Notes: a model not told the origin generated them from the letters alone. 64,000 nt of DNA from Ophioderma brevispina (GCA_023653785.1 JAMKCH010002849.1:165608-229607); one strand, 5' to 3'; positions 32,505 to 44,664 are shown, counted from the first letter of the stretch. Made by a program: numbers and translations.

Positions 32505-33070
32505 GAGCTCTTTCTGACTATTCATTGGTACAGATTGTGCTGGCAAGCATATTGCTGGTGTGACACCCTAGAATGTCAATATTTATATACATATCTTGTG
32601 GTTAAGACACGACCATGCAATACACCGTCTGAGGAGTCGATCCCGATGATCGTAAGTGAGGGGTCCGTGAACTCAGAGTAGCGTTGCCTTTCCAGAGGTC
32701 TATACTTAATTTGAAACTTGTTTTCATTAAGCTCTCCTGTAATGGGCTTGAGCACTTTTAATTCCAAAGATAGTCACTACTCGTAGTATTGAGCACTTCT
32801 GACTATTCATTGTCCGATCTGTTGCTGGCAGGCCATATTTGCGGTGGTGACCCATAGAAGGTATTTTATTACATATCTTTTGGTTAAGAACGACCAGGCA
32901 ATACCATCCGTCTGAGGATCGAATACCCGATGATCGTAAGTGAAGGTATTCGTGAAACTCTGAGTAACGGGTTGCCTTTCGCAGAGTCTATACGTTTGGG
33001 AAACTTTTCATTAAGCTCTCCTGTAATTGTGTTGAGCACTTTTTAATTTCCAAAGATATCTATAGTATAT
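32505..33070. repeat. tandem duplication, unit about 290 bases
   Basis: Both units share TTTCTGACTATTCATTG, ACATATCTT-TGGTTAAGA, ACCGTCTGAGGA, CCGATGATCGTAAGTGA, AACTCTGAGTA and CATTAAGCTCTCCTGTAAT, then GAGCACTTTT and CCAAAGATA. The two copies (about 32505-32790 and 32793-33070) differ by many single-base indels. Non-coding; 33071-33494 holds nothing recognised. Confidence 0.8.
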
Positions 33071-33494
33071 TGGAGTTTGTTAGACCACTTCTGTATATGT
33101 TTTCCCCACTCTGCCAACCAAAGTACAGGAATAAAACATAGAAAGAAAACCCTTTATATTCGTTCGCGCTGATATAGGATCAACCGGTTGCCCTTTTACG
33201 GGTGAGAGCGGTTCGCGAGGGGTTCACAGTAATTAAACTTTGGCAGCACCATAGTCCCCGTGCGTTCTTAATATAATGTGCTCTATGTCAATACCGATGT
33301 GCAGTGGTCAAAACATAGAGGGTCACTTGTAAAAGTAAAGTACTTAAAAAGGTGAAATAACTACCCGTTATAAGCAGTTACGGTATTGAATCCTGATATG
33401 GTAACAAGGATGTTTGCGCTGTCCACACATTGTGATATGGGGCCTCATATACTTTCATACGTTTACCTAAAGTAATACTACTGTTACATAGCAA

Positions 33495-33855
33495 GTACCA
33501 AATCCCGGGGGAATAGGGATATATCCCCCCAATTTTTTGATGATGGGGGGGTGTCAATACGATCATCCCCTCCATGTTGAATGCCTGTTCCATGTGGTTT
33601 TTGTTACCAAATAACCTCTATTTTTTGGCCATATAGTTTAAAAATTGGTAAATTTCCCCATGCGCCTTCGCCGTGCATTTTTTCTAATTACAATTAATTT
33701 TCTAAAGGATTTTTAGCTTCTAAATGGCCACATTTTTAGCGCGCAACATTTGCTAGTAATGAATCTTTCAGTAAACCCCGTTTCATTCAATAAATGTTCA
33801 ATCAACCCCCACCCCCCCCCCCACATGGTGAAAAAGAAATTTACGCCACTGGACT
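33495..33855 (+). mobile_element. G-rich MITE family, copy 2
   Basis: AATCCCGGGGG, a CCCCCCAA-TTTTTTGATGATGG block, ACGATCATCCCC, AAATAACCTCTATTTTTT, TTTTTAGCTT, AGCGCGC, a C-run and finally AAATTTACGCCACTGG. The same order is seen at 36232 and inverted at 15042. Confidence 0.7.
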
Positions 33856-33984
33856 GATACAATAGTCATGCCACTCATAGATTGTCCCAAATATTTGCAA
33901 TATTTGCAAATATAAACATTGGCCTTAACGTCTGACTCACGCGATTTTCGAAATTTATTTTTTTGTGTAGAATGAAAATAGTCA

Positions 33985-34300
33985 ACTAGAAATAAGATAG
34001 TAACCTAAAATACACATTCCGAATTTGAGATGAATCGGATTTTGTTCGTTTTGATGGCAGTAAACATTGATGTGTAGTAATTACGTCCCCGAGGAAACTG
34101 TGTATACAAAAAATTTCCGGATCTCGGAATTTTATAAACAAAGTTGTTGATTTTCCTATATGAAGGGAATTTCGATTTTAAGCTTACATTTTCACACAGT
34201 GAATAGTAATATGGACAAGCATATGTACATGCAAAAAACCGATTTTTTGGAATTGAAGGGCGCCCTACTTCAGGAAAGCTCTGAGTCGGCGCCTTTAACA
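33985..34300. repeat. interspersed repeat, copy 2 (palindrome degraded)
   Basis: Aligns with 20200-20510 in the same orientation. Here the palindrome has become TTTCCGGATCTCGGAATTTT. It ends at GGCGCC-TTTAACAC. Confidence 0.65.
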
Positions 34301-36230
34301 CATAAAAACGCAACACAAATTTAACTGACCTTTGTAATTAACGAACGTCGCCTAAATTAAACTTCTTAGTCTAAAGAAATTCGGAGGAATTACTTTATCA
34401 TGTACATGTAGAATCAGGGTAGACAGGACCATAGAGGTATAAACTACCGTGTATAGCCAGGGAGAATAGACTCGTGTATGAGTACAGTCTCGTTCCCATT
34501 GGTAGGTGTCCAGCGAAACAGTATATACACTGAAAACTCACAAGAAGTCTGGTAATTTATTTCCAGTCGCATCGCCGATTATTAGTAAAACGGCCTAGAA
34601 CCTGATCTTTTGATAGTGACTTCCTCTGAGTGAGCTGATCATTACCCGTTAAACAACGTGCAATTCAATTCTGAGATAACTTTAAAAAAAATGCAGTTTT
34701 GAAATATAGCCATGTGTGGTACCATTCATGTATATCTTTTATTTCTCTTTCGGAAAACGAAGTGAAATTAATAGAAAAGAAGTTATCATTCGTTAACCGA
34801 TTTTGGGTTCGGCACAAAGTTCTTACGTCAACATCCTTGCCAAACAACTTTTTTTTCATGACTTTTTGGTTCGCCTTTTTCAACCTTTTCGAATAAATGA
34901 TGACACATACGGTCCAACGGTTAATTGAACACACTCTATAGAAGCTTAAGATTTAATTTGTAAACAGGACATGATTTTGCGCTAACGTCACGAACAAGTT
35001 AGTAAATATTTTCGCGTACAGTTATTTTCGCGAAATTTGTCAGTAGGCGACATTTCGCGAGTTTTTATTCGCGATTGTTCCAAAATTTGGAACAGGAAAT
35101 GCTCCTTTAAACTACTAAGTGACCAAATATAACAAATTTCATCTCCCTGATAGTGCTTTTTATTTTTTTTATCTTTTTAAAGTTCTTGCTGCAACCCCAT
35201 TTTCTGTGGCGTATCTACCGTGCGAAGCTCTTAATAATAATTCCGTGGATACACACCATTCCATGCCCCCGTTTTCTCCAGACCGCGCGTCTCTTTTTGT
35301 CGGTCATTCTCCGGTTTTTATTTTAGTCACGGTCATCGATCACAGTGCGAACTTCCGGACTCTACCGATTTCCCCGATAGATGGAGCTTCGTCCGACTGA
35401 ATTAGTACATTTTTCAGTGGTTTACTATGCAGCTATAAACTTATAAGAAGTCCGAATGCGGGTCAGAATGATCAAAACAATCTCAACTACAGTACCAGGG
35501 AACCATACCCCGTCCATGTGAAAACAGGCCAAAGGTCATGGGTCAAAGGTAAATGCACCATGAAGAATGCACCATTAGATTTCAGAAGTTGAAGTTTGAA
35601 TTGGGGCATATGTGTTTTTTACCCCCCCCGGCGTGCGCAAGATTTTTATGGTCTTCATTGGCTTTTTTTCACTTTCTCAATCTCAAGTTTGTTTATACTT
35701 GGAAAAATGGTGTATATTGGGTAATGTTTTAAGCTGTTGTAAATGTCCTATTTTAACCCAATGAGTCCGGATCCGGATACTGTTTACAGTAGTGTTTTGT
35801 GTTTTACCATTTTTTAAGCATTTCTTGAAAGTTTTTCGCTTTCGCGAGTTTTTTTATTTTTCTCGGTTGCCTAGATTGGATTTATTCGCGAAATTCGCAA
35901 AATAAAAACCTCGCGAAATTTCTACTTACACAGTAATTACGCATCTGAATCGGACCGGTGATAACACCAAAAAAACTGGGAAGCAGGACCATTTTATATT
36001 GCCATGCAGTTGAAAAGAACCTGTTATATAGTGTGTTTCTCCTCCGCATACAGTGCCGATTGTTGAAAATCTTATAGGCTCCATTGTTTGCTGAAGTCTC
36101 CAGCGTATCCCGTTGGTTGGCTGATATTGGGAAGAGAAACTGAAGTAACATTTTATTCATTTGTCAAAAATTTTGCATCAAATTGGGGCAATTTTGTTAT
36201 TAGGCGAACAAGACGGTTATTGAATTTACA
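34301..36230. other. no gene recognised; repeat box at 34920
   Basis: 34830-35000 repeats the GTTAATTGAACACAC segment of 425-620. 35119-35400 is an open frame of somewhat higher GC without recognisable motif. TTTCGCGA-type motifs recur near 35010-35070 and 35830-35920 in both orientations. No convincing exon. Confidence 0.4.
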
Positions 36231-36231
36231 T

Positions 36232-36600
36232 AGTCCCTTAATTCCCGGGGATGGGAGTATGTACCCCCCAATATTTTGATAATGGGTAATGGTCCTATGC
36301 TATCATCCCCAATAATGTGACGCCGTGCACGTGTTTATTTACTAAAATAACCTCTATTTTTTCCGCGCGCTAATCGCACGTATTTTCTAATTTTATTACA
36401 TTTAAAAACGATTTTTAGCTTTACATTTAACGCGCATTTTATTCTACTTTGAATTACATTGAACGACTTTATGTTCTAATGGAATTTAGCGCGCTTCGTG
36501 TACGTACGAACTAGTAACATCATTTGGTCAGGAAAACCTGTTTCATTTATAAATAATCCAGCACACCACCCCCCTGTCACAACTAATTGTGTCTTCTTTT
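36232..36600 (+). mobile_element. G-rich MITE family, copy 3
   Basis: ATTCCCGGGGATGGGAGTAT, CCCCCCAATATTTTGATAAT, CTATCATCCCC, AAATAACCTCTATTTTTT, CGATTTTTAGCTTTA and AGCGCGC occur in the same order as at 33495. The right end is less clear. Confidence 0.65.
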
Positions 36601-36839
36601 GATATAACTTTTAGAAAGATTTAGTGCAGGAGAGAGAAAAAAAAAGCATGTCACAAGACCACGTCAAAAGTGCACTGGCAAAACGTACCCAAATAAAAAA
36701 AAATAAACAATATTTGCTTCTTTGTAATTACAACACCCAAGGTGTACTTTTCCTCCATTCTAAGTTTAATGTAAAACTTTACTGGCCACAAATCCCATAT
36801 TCTTTCTTAGGTTCAAGATGGATCGCAAATTTACGGCAA

Positions 36840-37290
36840 TGATCATCAAGTCGTCCATTTTGATGTAAACATAGAGATTAAAAAGTTGACATTGCCTCAT
36901 TTCGTCACATTGTCGAATGAAATACTTGGGAAGTTAACGTGTTAATGGCCTTTGTGCGCATTTTAAAGTTTGATTTACAATACTCAAACATACAAAACTC
37001 AATGTGTAAGTGCGTCCAGTTTGTGCTCACATGTATTCCGATAAAGGATTTATTAAAAAACAGACCTGTGACCTTGTAAATCTGCTAACGAAAAGCCCAA
37101 TCACAAAGCAAACCCCACAAGCAACAACTGATGCCTTCATAATGGGCTTCTTTAGATTACTTGTTCCCAAAGTACATTGCGACTTCATCCCATCCCGTTT
37201 ATCTGCATTACGTGCACAAGATTTATTCAAACAGTTATATGACCTGCATTTCACTTTCATAGACTATAACGGCTTGCATGGGACATGGCA
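36840..37290 (-). repeat. duplicated gene 5-prime segment, copy 2
   Basis: Paralogue of 16640-17110 in the same orientation. Similarity extends from the presumed intron through the exon into 5-prime sequence (TACGTGCACAAGATTTATTC). Confidence 0.65.
37066..37140 (-). CDS. first coding exon of a putative secreted protein, copy 2
   Basis: ATG at 37140 opens MKASVVACGVCFVIGLFVSR, again lysine plus hydrophobic core. It runs to a donor (CACAG then GTCTGT). The exon is 75 bases against 70 in copy 1, so the two reach the donor in different phases. Small indels (GCTTGTGGGGTTTGC versus TTTGTGGGGTGC) explain this, and one copy may be frameshifted or misread. Downstream exons are not visible. Same caveats as copy 1. 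Confidence 0.45.
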
Positions 37291-37484
37291 GTGGTCCGGG
37301 CAGTAATTTGGTATTTTTTTTGCCAGCTGAACCGATTCTAATTACACCTTTATATTTTGGCTATATATTTCAAGGTCATAAGATTTGTTTAAACTCACAC
37401 AACCAAAAAGTACAAGCACACAAAAGTCAAAAGATTGACACTCTTCGAAACGAGTGCATCCATATCTAGCCTTCGACAACGCGT

Positions 37485-37507
37485 AGCCCCGGGCCGAGCC
37501 CGGGGCT
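37485..37507. repeat. perfect GC-rich hairpin
   Basis: AGCCCCGGGC, loop CGA, GCCCGGGGCT: 10-bp arms of nearly pure G and C in AT-rich DNA. TTCGA motifs flank both sides. It may be a transposon end or a structural signal. 37508-38030 holds no recognised gene. Confidence 0.65.
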
Positions 37508-38035
37508 TCGAACAAGAGTACATAGGATATCGCGAGGTTTTTCGGACGGAAAAACCTGTCGGAAAAAAATTTAAAATATTTCACTACCCGACCGACGTCC
37601 AATTGGTTAGAATAGTTCCCGACTCCCGTGGTGTTATTTCATGAATAATAATTAGTACCAAAAAAAGCAATTCTGAGGTATTATGTAAACATGTTTCTGC
37701 AAGTTTTTGATGTGGAATTTTAATAGCGGCAATTTGAGTATACTTTAGTTTAGTGCCTTCAATTTTCTTTCTTTTGGCACCCATTTATTGATGCCAAACT
37801 CCTCGTAATTACACTGACATGACCTGCACATCCGTTAGAAAGAAGAATCAAGTGACATTAGTATGGATTTGTAAGGTCAAGGTGAGTAAATGTCAGTTTG
37901 TTTTAAAAATTCTTTGATGGACCCTTGCAATAGCTATATCACTACTTCTTTCTCTGACCTAGTACACGAACACCCCAATATGGAGTTGTCCTATTCAGAG
38001 TCACCTCGGACTAATCCATATCTACCTCTCATATC

Positions 38036-38115
38036 GTAATAATAATAATATAATAATAAAACCACATTTATATAGCGCCTTCCGTAAAAACCTCAAGGCG
38101 CTTTCCAAAACCATA
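38036..38115 (-). mobile_element. L2-type LINE or SINE 3-prime tail
   Basis: On the minus strand: GGAAAGCGCCTTGAGGTTTT, GGAAGGCGCTATATAAATGT, then (ATT)n. This stem-loop plus ATT-repeat tail is the well-known 3-prime end of L2/UnaL2-like LINEs and the SINEs that use them. The body upstream (38116-38340) is not recognisable. Confidence 0.7.
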
Positions 38116-38539
38116 CGATCAACATCAACCATGCACTAAGTACAACTCAAAATATCTTAAAAAGTACAAAGTTAGTTCTTACTCATCTTCAATAAAATAC
38201 AAATTTTAGCTATAGAAGCCTAAAATTACTTACAGTCCAAAAGTCACAGAAACCTTAAACTGTTCATAACCCTGCTTATCCAGTAACATTCAGGACGGTT
38301 TTACAAAGCAGCAAAGAACATAGAAACGGATGGTAAAAACGATGGGAGAGGTTTACTAGCACTTCACCTTATAGCAATAATAATTGCAAGCAATAAAAAG
38401 TATCATCTGGCAACCATGCTCGAGTACCAGTGTGTTGAGCGTTCCGAGAAAATGTTCTAATATTATGATAATGACCTGAAGCGAGTTGTTTATTGAGTGT
38501 TTAACACACAAAGGATACTTGTGATTAAATCTAGGAATT

Positions 38540-39450
38540 CTTGGGACTGAGGATGAGGTCAAAAGGAAAAAGAAGAAGAGGAAATTCGGTTCCTTAATAT
38601 CCACGCAAAGTGAAGGCAAAACCACGCCGGTAATCGGATCCACGACAATGCAAAGCGTGTTGCACGGTCATTGACACCACCTGTGCACGCCGGAGAGATG
38701 GAATAGAGCTGCAGCGGAGGCGATAACCATGGCGGTAGTAAATGAGAATTAGATTTCATAATTGAAAAGCTGGCTAAGCTGGACCAGAAGTTTGAAGAAC
38801 TTAAAATAGTGGTGGCGGAGCATAGTGCGACTTTAAAACATATGGAGGATCAAGTAGGAGATAATATAGAGAAGATATTCACCTAGAGAACAGAATTGAC
38901 AGAATTGCAACCGACATAGACGAATGCAAAAATTGGCAACCGAGGAGATTACAGGCGAATAGTTACGGAGGAACAATATAGTGTTACATGGTGTCCCGGA
39001 AGGAGCAAATAATGAAAGGACCATTAATGATTGCTCGAGTTTGTGCGTGGATTTTTAGTTAATCATATGAAAATTGAGAAGGCGAACATTGGGAATAGAG
39101 AGAGCTCAACCGCTCACCCATGTGAACCATAAGACCCCGGGCGTACACGCCTACCCATGCACGTTAAATTTCTACGCTATAAAACCGTGTGTTACGGTTC
39201 TTAAGATGGCACCGAAAGCCTTTGAAATAATCCTTATAGATGCAGGGGATGGTTTAGCGAAGCAGATTTTTGTCTACGATGATGTACGAAGTTGTGAGGA
39301 ACAGAGAAGAGTTTGGTAGAAAATGAAGAAAAAATCCAGGAGAATACCCTGGGAAGCAGTGTTTAATTCGCCGGTGGATAACAGCGATCTGTTACGAGAG
39401 CACAATGCGGAGGACTTTGTACGCCTGCACCCTGTGGACACTGTGGATTT
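38540..39450 (+). pseudogene. LINE ORF1 (L1/Tx1-like), frameshifted
   Basis: In order: a basic N-terminus (KRKKKKRKFGSL, QSEGKTTPVI), a coiled-coil-like block (IEKLAKLDQKFEELKIVV, TLKHMEDQV), then NIVLHGVPEGANNERTIND and a region with IERAQPLTHVNHKTPG, VKFLRYK, TVLKMAPKA, KQIFVYDDV and RIPWEAVFN, ending DTVDL and stop. The last part is the RRM-like RNA-binding core of L1-type ORF1 proteins, which coat the element RNA and act as chaperones. At least six frame changes interrupt it. The open frame at 39074-39319 is the longest intact piece. ORF2 lies downstream on the same strand. Confidence 0.85.
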
Positions 39451-40214
39451 ATAATTCTAAGGATTTGTTTGTAATCATTTTCATATGAGCTATATGGATC
39501 TGTGTTTTCTTCTTCGGAAAAGTATCAAGATGTGCAGATCGGTAAGCGAGATCCTCCCCCTCTATATGTTACAAGGGTATAGATTGTGTGTTGTATTTTC
39601 GCCATACAGTAGTATACGGGCTCACTTTTCAATGTACATTTTTCAGTGCCATGTTTGCGATTTGCAAATAAAGTTGGTATGCCGTTTTGCAGGGTCCCGT
39701 CCCGGCCATCGCGCAGCGTGTTTACAAACAGAAGTCTGTCAAAACACAGTCAAGTTGTGTGGTGCCAGTGACTTTAGGACTTAGTTGCGGTTTAAAGTTA
39801 AATTGCTGCATTGTAGGGTTGATTGGGTTTGGACAAGAAATGTGAGCCCCGGAAAATTAAATTGTTCTTGGGCGCACACACACACCGTTTAATAAGGGGA
39901 CAGATTTAAAAAAAATCCCCTTATATGTACTGTCTTGGTTCCCTTGAGTACATGGTTTGTTTGACACATAGCCAGGGTATTTGAAGTGTCAAATGTGTGA
40001 CTGGACTTGGAACTGTACTTCGATTTGAACTATTATGTGATATTATGACTGGTTCTATTCGTTTCCGCCAATGTTTGTATGTGTATGTTATGAATGTAGT
40101 TTTGACATGTTGGTAGGAATGTATATTGTATTTGTAGTCTTGCAAGAGTGCTGATCTTACAAATATTTACGAGTCATAATGTTATTAACGCTCATGTGTT
40201 ACAATGAGATAACG
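39451..40214 (+). other. LINE inter-ORF spacer
   Basis: About 760 bases between the ORF1 stop and the first endonuclease motif. The open frame at 39485-39784 shows no motif. Long spacers occur in some L1/Tx1-like elements, but an insertion cannot be ruled out. Confidence 0.5.
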
Positions 40215-43200
40215 AAGCTAAATGAATTGTAATAAGATGATTTCTGTTTTAATGTGAGGGGCATTAATGATAGGGATAAGCGTGACAGGCTGTTGTATTG
40301 GTTTAAAAAGAGCCAAGCCTGACTTAGTCTTTTTACAGGAAAACTTTCCAGTAACTCACAGTTGAGACCATTTGGCAGAAGAAAACTTTGGAAGGGCAAA
40401 ATCTATTATGCTCATGGTACAAATCACAGTAAAGGGGTTTCAATTCTTGTTGAGAGAAATTTTGTATGAATGTTATTACCCTCTGATGTGATACGAATGG
40501 GCGATACATTTGTTGGATGCAGAAATACAGGGCACACCAGTGTTGTTATTAATATTTATGCACCTTGTAATAGTAAATGTTGTAGACAGTGTTGTTTTGT
40601 ATGTGAATTAGGGTGTTCCTGGCAATTATTCGGGATCGGAATAGAATGAGTATTATTGGGGGGATGTTTAAATATGGTCATGAATAGTGTGCTGGATAGG
40701 CGGGAGGAAAATCAATTCGCAACAAATTTTAAGGGCCGTTGAATATAAATGTTTTTGTGGATATGATGGATGAGTTTGAAATGATTGATATTGGCGTTTT
40801 AAACCGAGTCTTAGCAATAACTGCGTCAAAAAAACCCATTATTCAAAGCGTTTAGATTATTGGTTGATGTCTGGACACTCTTCAGGATTATGTTTTTAAA
40901 AACTGACATTAAACCAGCTATTGGTACAGATCACTCGGCAATCTTTTTAGAACTCAAGCTATGATGGCAACTACACGGACCCATATATGGAAATATAATG
41001 ATCTTGTGTGATGATCCAGATTATTGTAACTTATTTAACCCTAAGGATTGCATTCATGGAGTCTGAAATATTTTGATTAATGACCCTATTTTATTTTGGG
41101 AGTTAATAAAATATGAAATTTAGATGTATACCAAATTTATAGAAAGCGAAGGCAAGGAAAAAGGGGGCAAGGAGTATGTGAGATTTAGAAAAAAACCGTA
41201 AAAATTCCGAGAAAAACTTGAGTGATGGACCTTCTGATGATGCTCGAAAAATGTGGGAGAAGGCCCAACTTGAATTTGAGAAGCACATGATTATATTAGA
41301 AAAGGTATTATTTTGAGGTCTAAAACTCAATGGTATGAAGAAGGGGGGAAAAGAACACAAAGTTAGTTATTTTCGCAATTCGGAGCCAAAGGAAAAGGTG
41401 AATAAAGTAGAAGTACAATTAGAAAGGTGTTTTAACTAGTAAAATCTTGAGGTTTCTAGTGATAGGATGTTTTAGAGGATTGAAAAGCATGTTATACTTC
41501 TATATTCTAGGAAATTGTGATATTTACGACTGATGATATTACTTCCTTATAAAGGAGGATATTTCCGAAATTAAGTTTATGATGCCCAGCAGGAATGTGA
41601 AGGTATTTTGAAATCGGAACGAATGTTACAAAATTCTCCATTACAAGGCTTTGGAAAGTACACCAGGTAACGATGGCTTGACGGTTCAATTTTACAAGAG
41701 GTTTTGGAATTTAGTAGGTGACATTATGGTAAATAGTTTACATAGTAGTTATATAAACAGGTGAACTTGTAACCACAAAACACAAGGTTGTTAGGTGTTA
41801 TTACATTTAATTCCCAAAAAAAGGGATAAAGATAAACGTGTTATTTCAAACTATCGCCCTATTACTTTCTTCTTAATGTGACTTCAAATTGCTTCCAAAA
41901 CTATTGCCAAAAGAAGTGCAAGGTCATTCCTGATGATTTGATTGGTAAAGAACAAAATGCATTCATTGAGGGGAGATATATCGGGGATGGTGTTTAGAAC
42001 CGGGCTGATATTTTTGGAATTTACAAAGGATAAAGATATACCTGGTATTCTTATGTGCTAGATTTGCGGAAGCAATGATTCAATTGATTAAGTACCTTTT
42101 TAAATAGAGTTGGCTAGTTTTAAATTTGGCTCTCAATTAAAAAATGGATTAATACATTTTAGAATAACACACAAGTTGTATTTTAAATTGATGCGGTTTC
42201 CACTGGCCTACTTTAATATTGATAAGGTCTCCGTCAAGGCGACCCTTTGAGTTGCCAACTATTTAATTTGGTTATAGAAATTTGTCTGCGCAGATCCTAT
42301 AACACATGGATATTAAAGGTATCCAATTAATTTTGAAAAAGCAAATTAAATTGTATTGTTATGCCGATGATATGTGATATTTTAGGGGATTGAAGCTCAG
42401 GTGTTGACTCTTTTTAACAGTTTGAATAAATTTTATGAGGTTCCTGGTTTTTTAAAGGTTAATGTTAATAGACTGAGCGATTGTGATGGGCGCATCTAGG
42501 TATTAGATCGATAAATCCTTTCAATGTTGACTGGAGTCCAGAGTTAAATTCTTGGATTTATTTTACATATGATAAAGATGAGATGGTCAAATTAAATTAC
42601 CTTGAAAATTTAATGACCTGAGGAGTACATTGGGCATGTGGCGCCCAGAGATTTAAAAGTTATGGGTTAAAAAGTCATTGTAAGATCTTGGGTTGTCAAG
42701 TTCATGTATGTGTCATTCAAGATAGGTATGCCTTCCTCGGTTTGTAATTGAAATTAATAAGATTTTTTCCAATTGACATATGGAAAGGCCGGATAAATAG
42801 AGCAAGGTGTTTGTTAGTGCTCCACTATGATGAAGGTGGTTTGAAACTGAGGCACCTGAAAGCTAGACTGAGGACACAGCAGGTTATTTGGTTGAAACGT
42901 CTAATTGGCCCTTATGAGGCAGGTGGGAAAAAAAGGACATTTTGTTGATTGACATACTTAAAACCTTTGGGTGGGATAAATATATGAAGAGTAATTATGT
43001 TTGTGAGTAAATTACCAAGTTATATCCCCCCCTTTATAGAAATTTTTGGAAGTATGGGACTGATTAGTACGTAAAGAGCCAGTATCTATAAATGAGGTCC
43101 TTGCCCAGGTTGTATGGAACAATAAAATAACTTCAGTTGTAAAGTGGTGTATTAGCTAAGTTTGAGGGAGGAAAGCAGGTCCCACACATCTATGATTTTA

Positions 43201-44215
43201 TCGCGAGTAATGGCCAAATTTAAGGAAAATACAGCATGCATGGGTTTGCCGGGACTTGATTGTGATAGATGGTTGGCATGTTTAGTGCAATTCCAAAAGA
43301 TTGGTGGTTTTGATAAAAAAGATGAGGCCTTTATAATAATTTACATCGAGAAGAGGACCAATGGGGCTTGTAATTTACTGAGGAGTTTGTCAATTTGGAT
43401 ATTAAGTTGACCCCGTAAATTATATTGCATTTGAAATTAAATCTAGATGTAAACCGGTCAGTATGTTTACTTTAAGAGATGCTTATGAGCTGAAGATTTT
43501 GAATGTAAAAAGGTTTTTTATATGCCCTTTTTTAAATCTTCCATAAGTACAGAGTGTATATGGTTTCAGTATAAAGTTATCATGGATTTAACACTTAATA
43601 ATTGGCTATATAAGGCTGCGATGGTGGATGTCGCATGTTTGTGATCTGTGTAAAGGGCCTTCTGAACAATCATATTTTTATGCTTAACATGTGAAGTCGT
43701 GAATAAGTTTTGGAATGAGGTCCGTCAATATTTCAGGTTCATTCCCATTTGAAGAATTCAATAAAATATTATGGTTTTTGGGATAGTAACATAAAAAATG
43801 GTACAGTTAGTGAATCAATAGTGATTCTGGCACGGAGGAAATATATTATGATGTAGATTTGAACTTCCAACTATCAGTCATAACCTTCTGTAAATGAATT
43901 ATATAAAACAGTGTGTTGAGTGGAGAGGACTGTTGCAAATAAGAAAGATAAGCTGGGGATTCACTTATTCAAGTGGGATCCCATAGTTGGGGTTGCTTTT
44001 TTAATAATTATAGTTGAGGTTTGACCTTCAGTTGAACCCAATAATGTAGTCACTAAGGACAGTGATTGTCTTTTCGTGGTATGTAATAGTTGGTCTCCAT
44101 TGTTTGGTGATCACTCTCTGCATTCTGTATTATTTTTTTTTGTATTTGTATTGTATAGTGTATGTATGTTTTTTTGTACCTTTTTTAACATGTGGAAACA
44201 AATTATAAAAAAGAA
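40215..44215 (+). pseudogene. LINE ORF2: endonuclease, reverse transcriptase, CCHC end; frameshifted
   Basis: An AP-type endonuclease at 40240-40970 shows FNVRGINDRDKRDRLLYWFK, KPDLVFLQ, KGVSILVERNF, INIYAP and the final TDHSAIFLEL. The reverse transcriptase at 41640-42480 shows ALESTPGNDGLTVQFYKRFW, LIPKKRDKDKRVISNYRPIT, EQNAFIEGRYI and the catalytic YADD at 42360-42371. The C-terminal part shows GRINRARCLLVLHYDEGGLK, LRHLKARLRT, and a C-x2-C...H-type motif around 43637-43690 (CDLCKGPSEQ, CEVVNKFWNEV). The end is A-rich near 44200. Frame changes occur about every 30-150 bases, mostly single-base, while the codons between are well kept. Endonuclease nicking plus reverse transcription would drive target-primed insertion; this copy is dead as written. 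APE endonuclease and ORF1 type place it with L1/Tx1-like LINEs. Confidence 0.9.
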
Positions 44216-44279
44216 AAAAAGCCTCTTGGGGCATATGCATACAAAAAACAAAAATTAGTTATAGGCTGATACCGGTTCA

Positions 44280-44640
44280 AGTTCTCATGGTGTATTCTAT
44301 CAGGCTACTCGTTAAACCCCATAACTAATCTACAAATGTTGTGGTCATATCCTATAACAGAAAATGCATATTTTGCTCTGAATTTGACATTGTAATATGT
44401 AAATTAAAATGGTCAAGTTATTGATGATCCCATAGGATTGTAAGACCATTGTTTAAATTTTGACCCTAATACGTGCCCCCCCCCCCCCCCAAATGGTGGA
44501 AGGCTGGAATGGGTTGTATTATATTTCCGGTCCTTTGAAACATTGAAGAATTTGGGGGGGACCATTTTTGAAAAGAATGGGGAGCAGTGTTCTGGAAATG
44601 TTACCACATGGTGACCTTGAACATTTTTTGTCACAAACTA
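44280..44640 (-). repeat. interspersed repeat shared with the 50.2 and 60.5 kb segments
   Basis: The inverse of 50170-50470 and 60490-60720 has matching blocks: GTCATATCCTATAAC, AAAATGCAT, TGACATT, CCCATAGGAT, GACCATTGT and TTGAAGAATTTGGG with a GACCATTTTGAA block. A C16 tract (44467-44482) sits inside. Non-coding. Confidence 0.6.
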
Positions 44641-44664
44641 TTAAAAACTATAATAAAAGTTTAT

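Noticed and set aside
34005..34316. Minus-strand frame with a partner at 20215-20478
   Set aside because: The DNA is a repeat shared by both sites; the proteins do not stay in the same frame between copies.
37586..37640. tRNA-like A box (CCAATTGGTTAGAATAG)
   Set aside because: No B box follows at the right distance.
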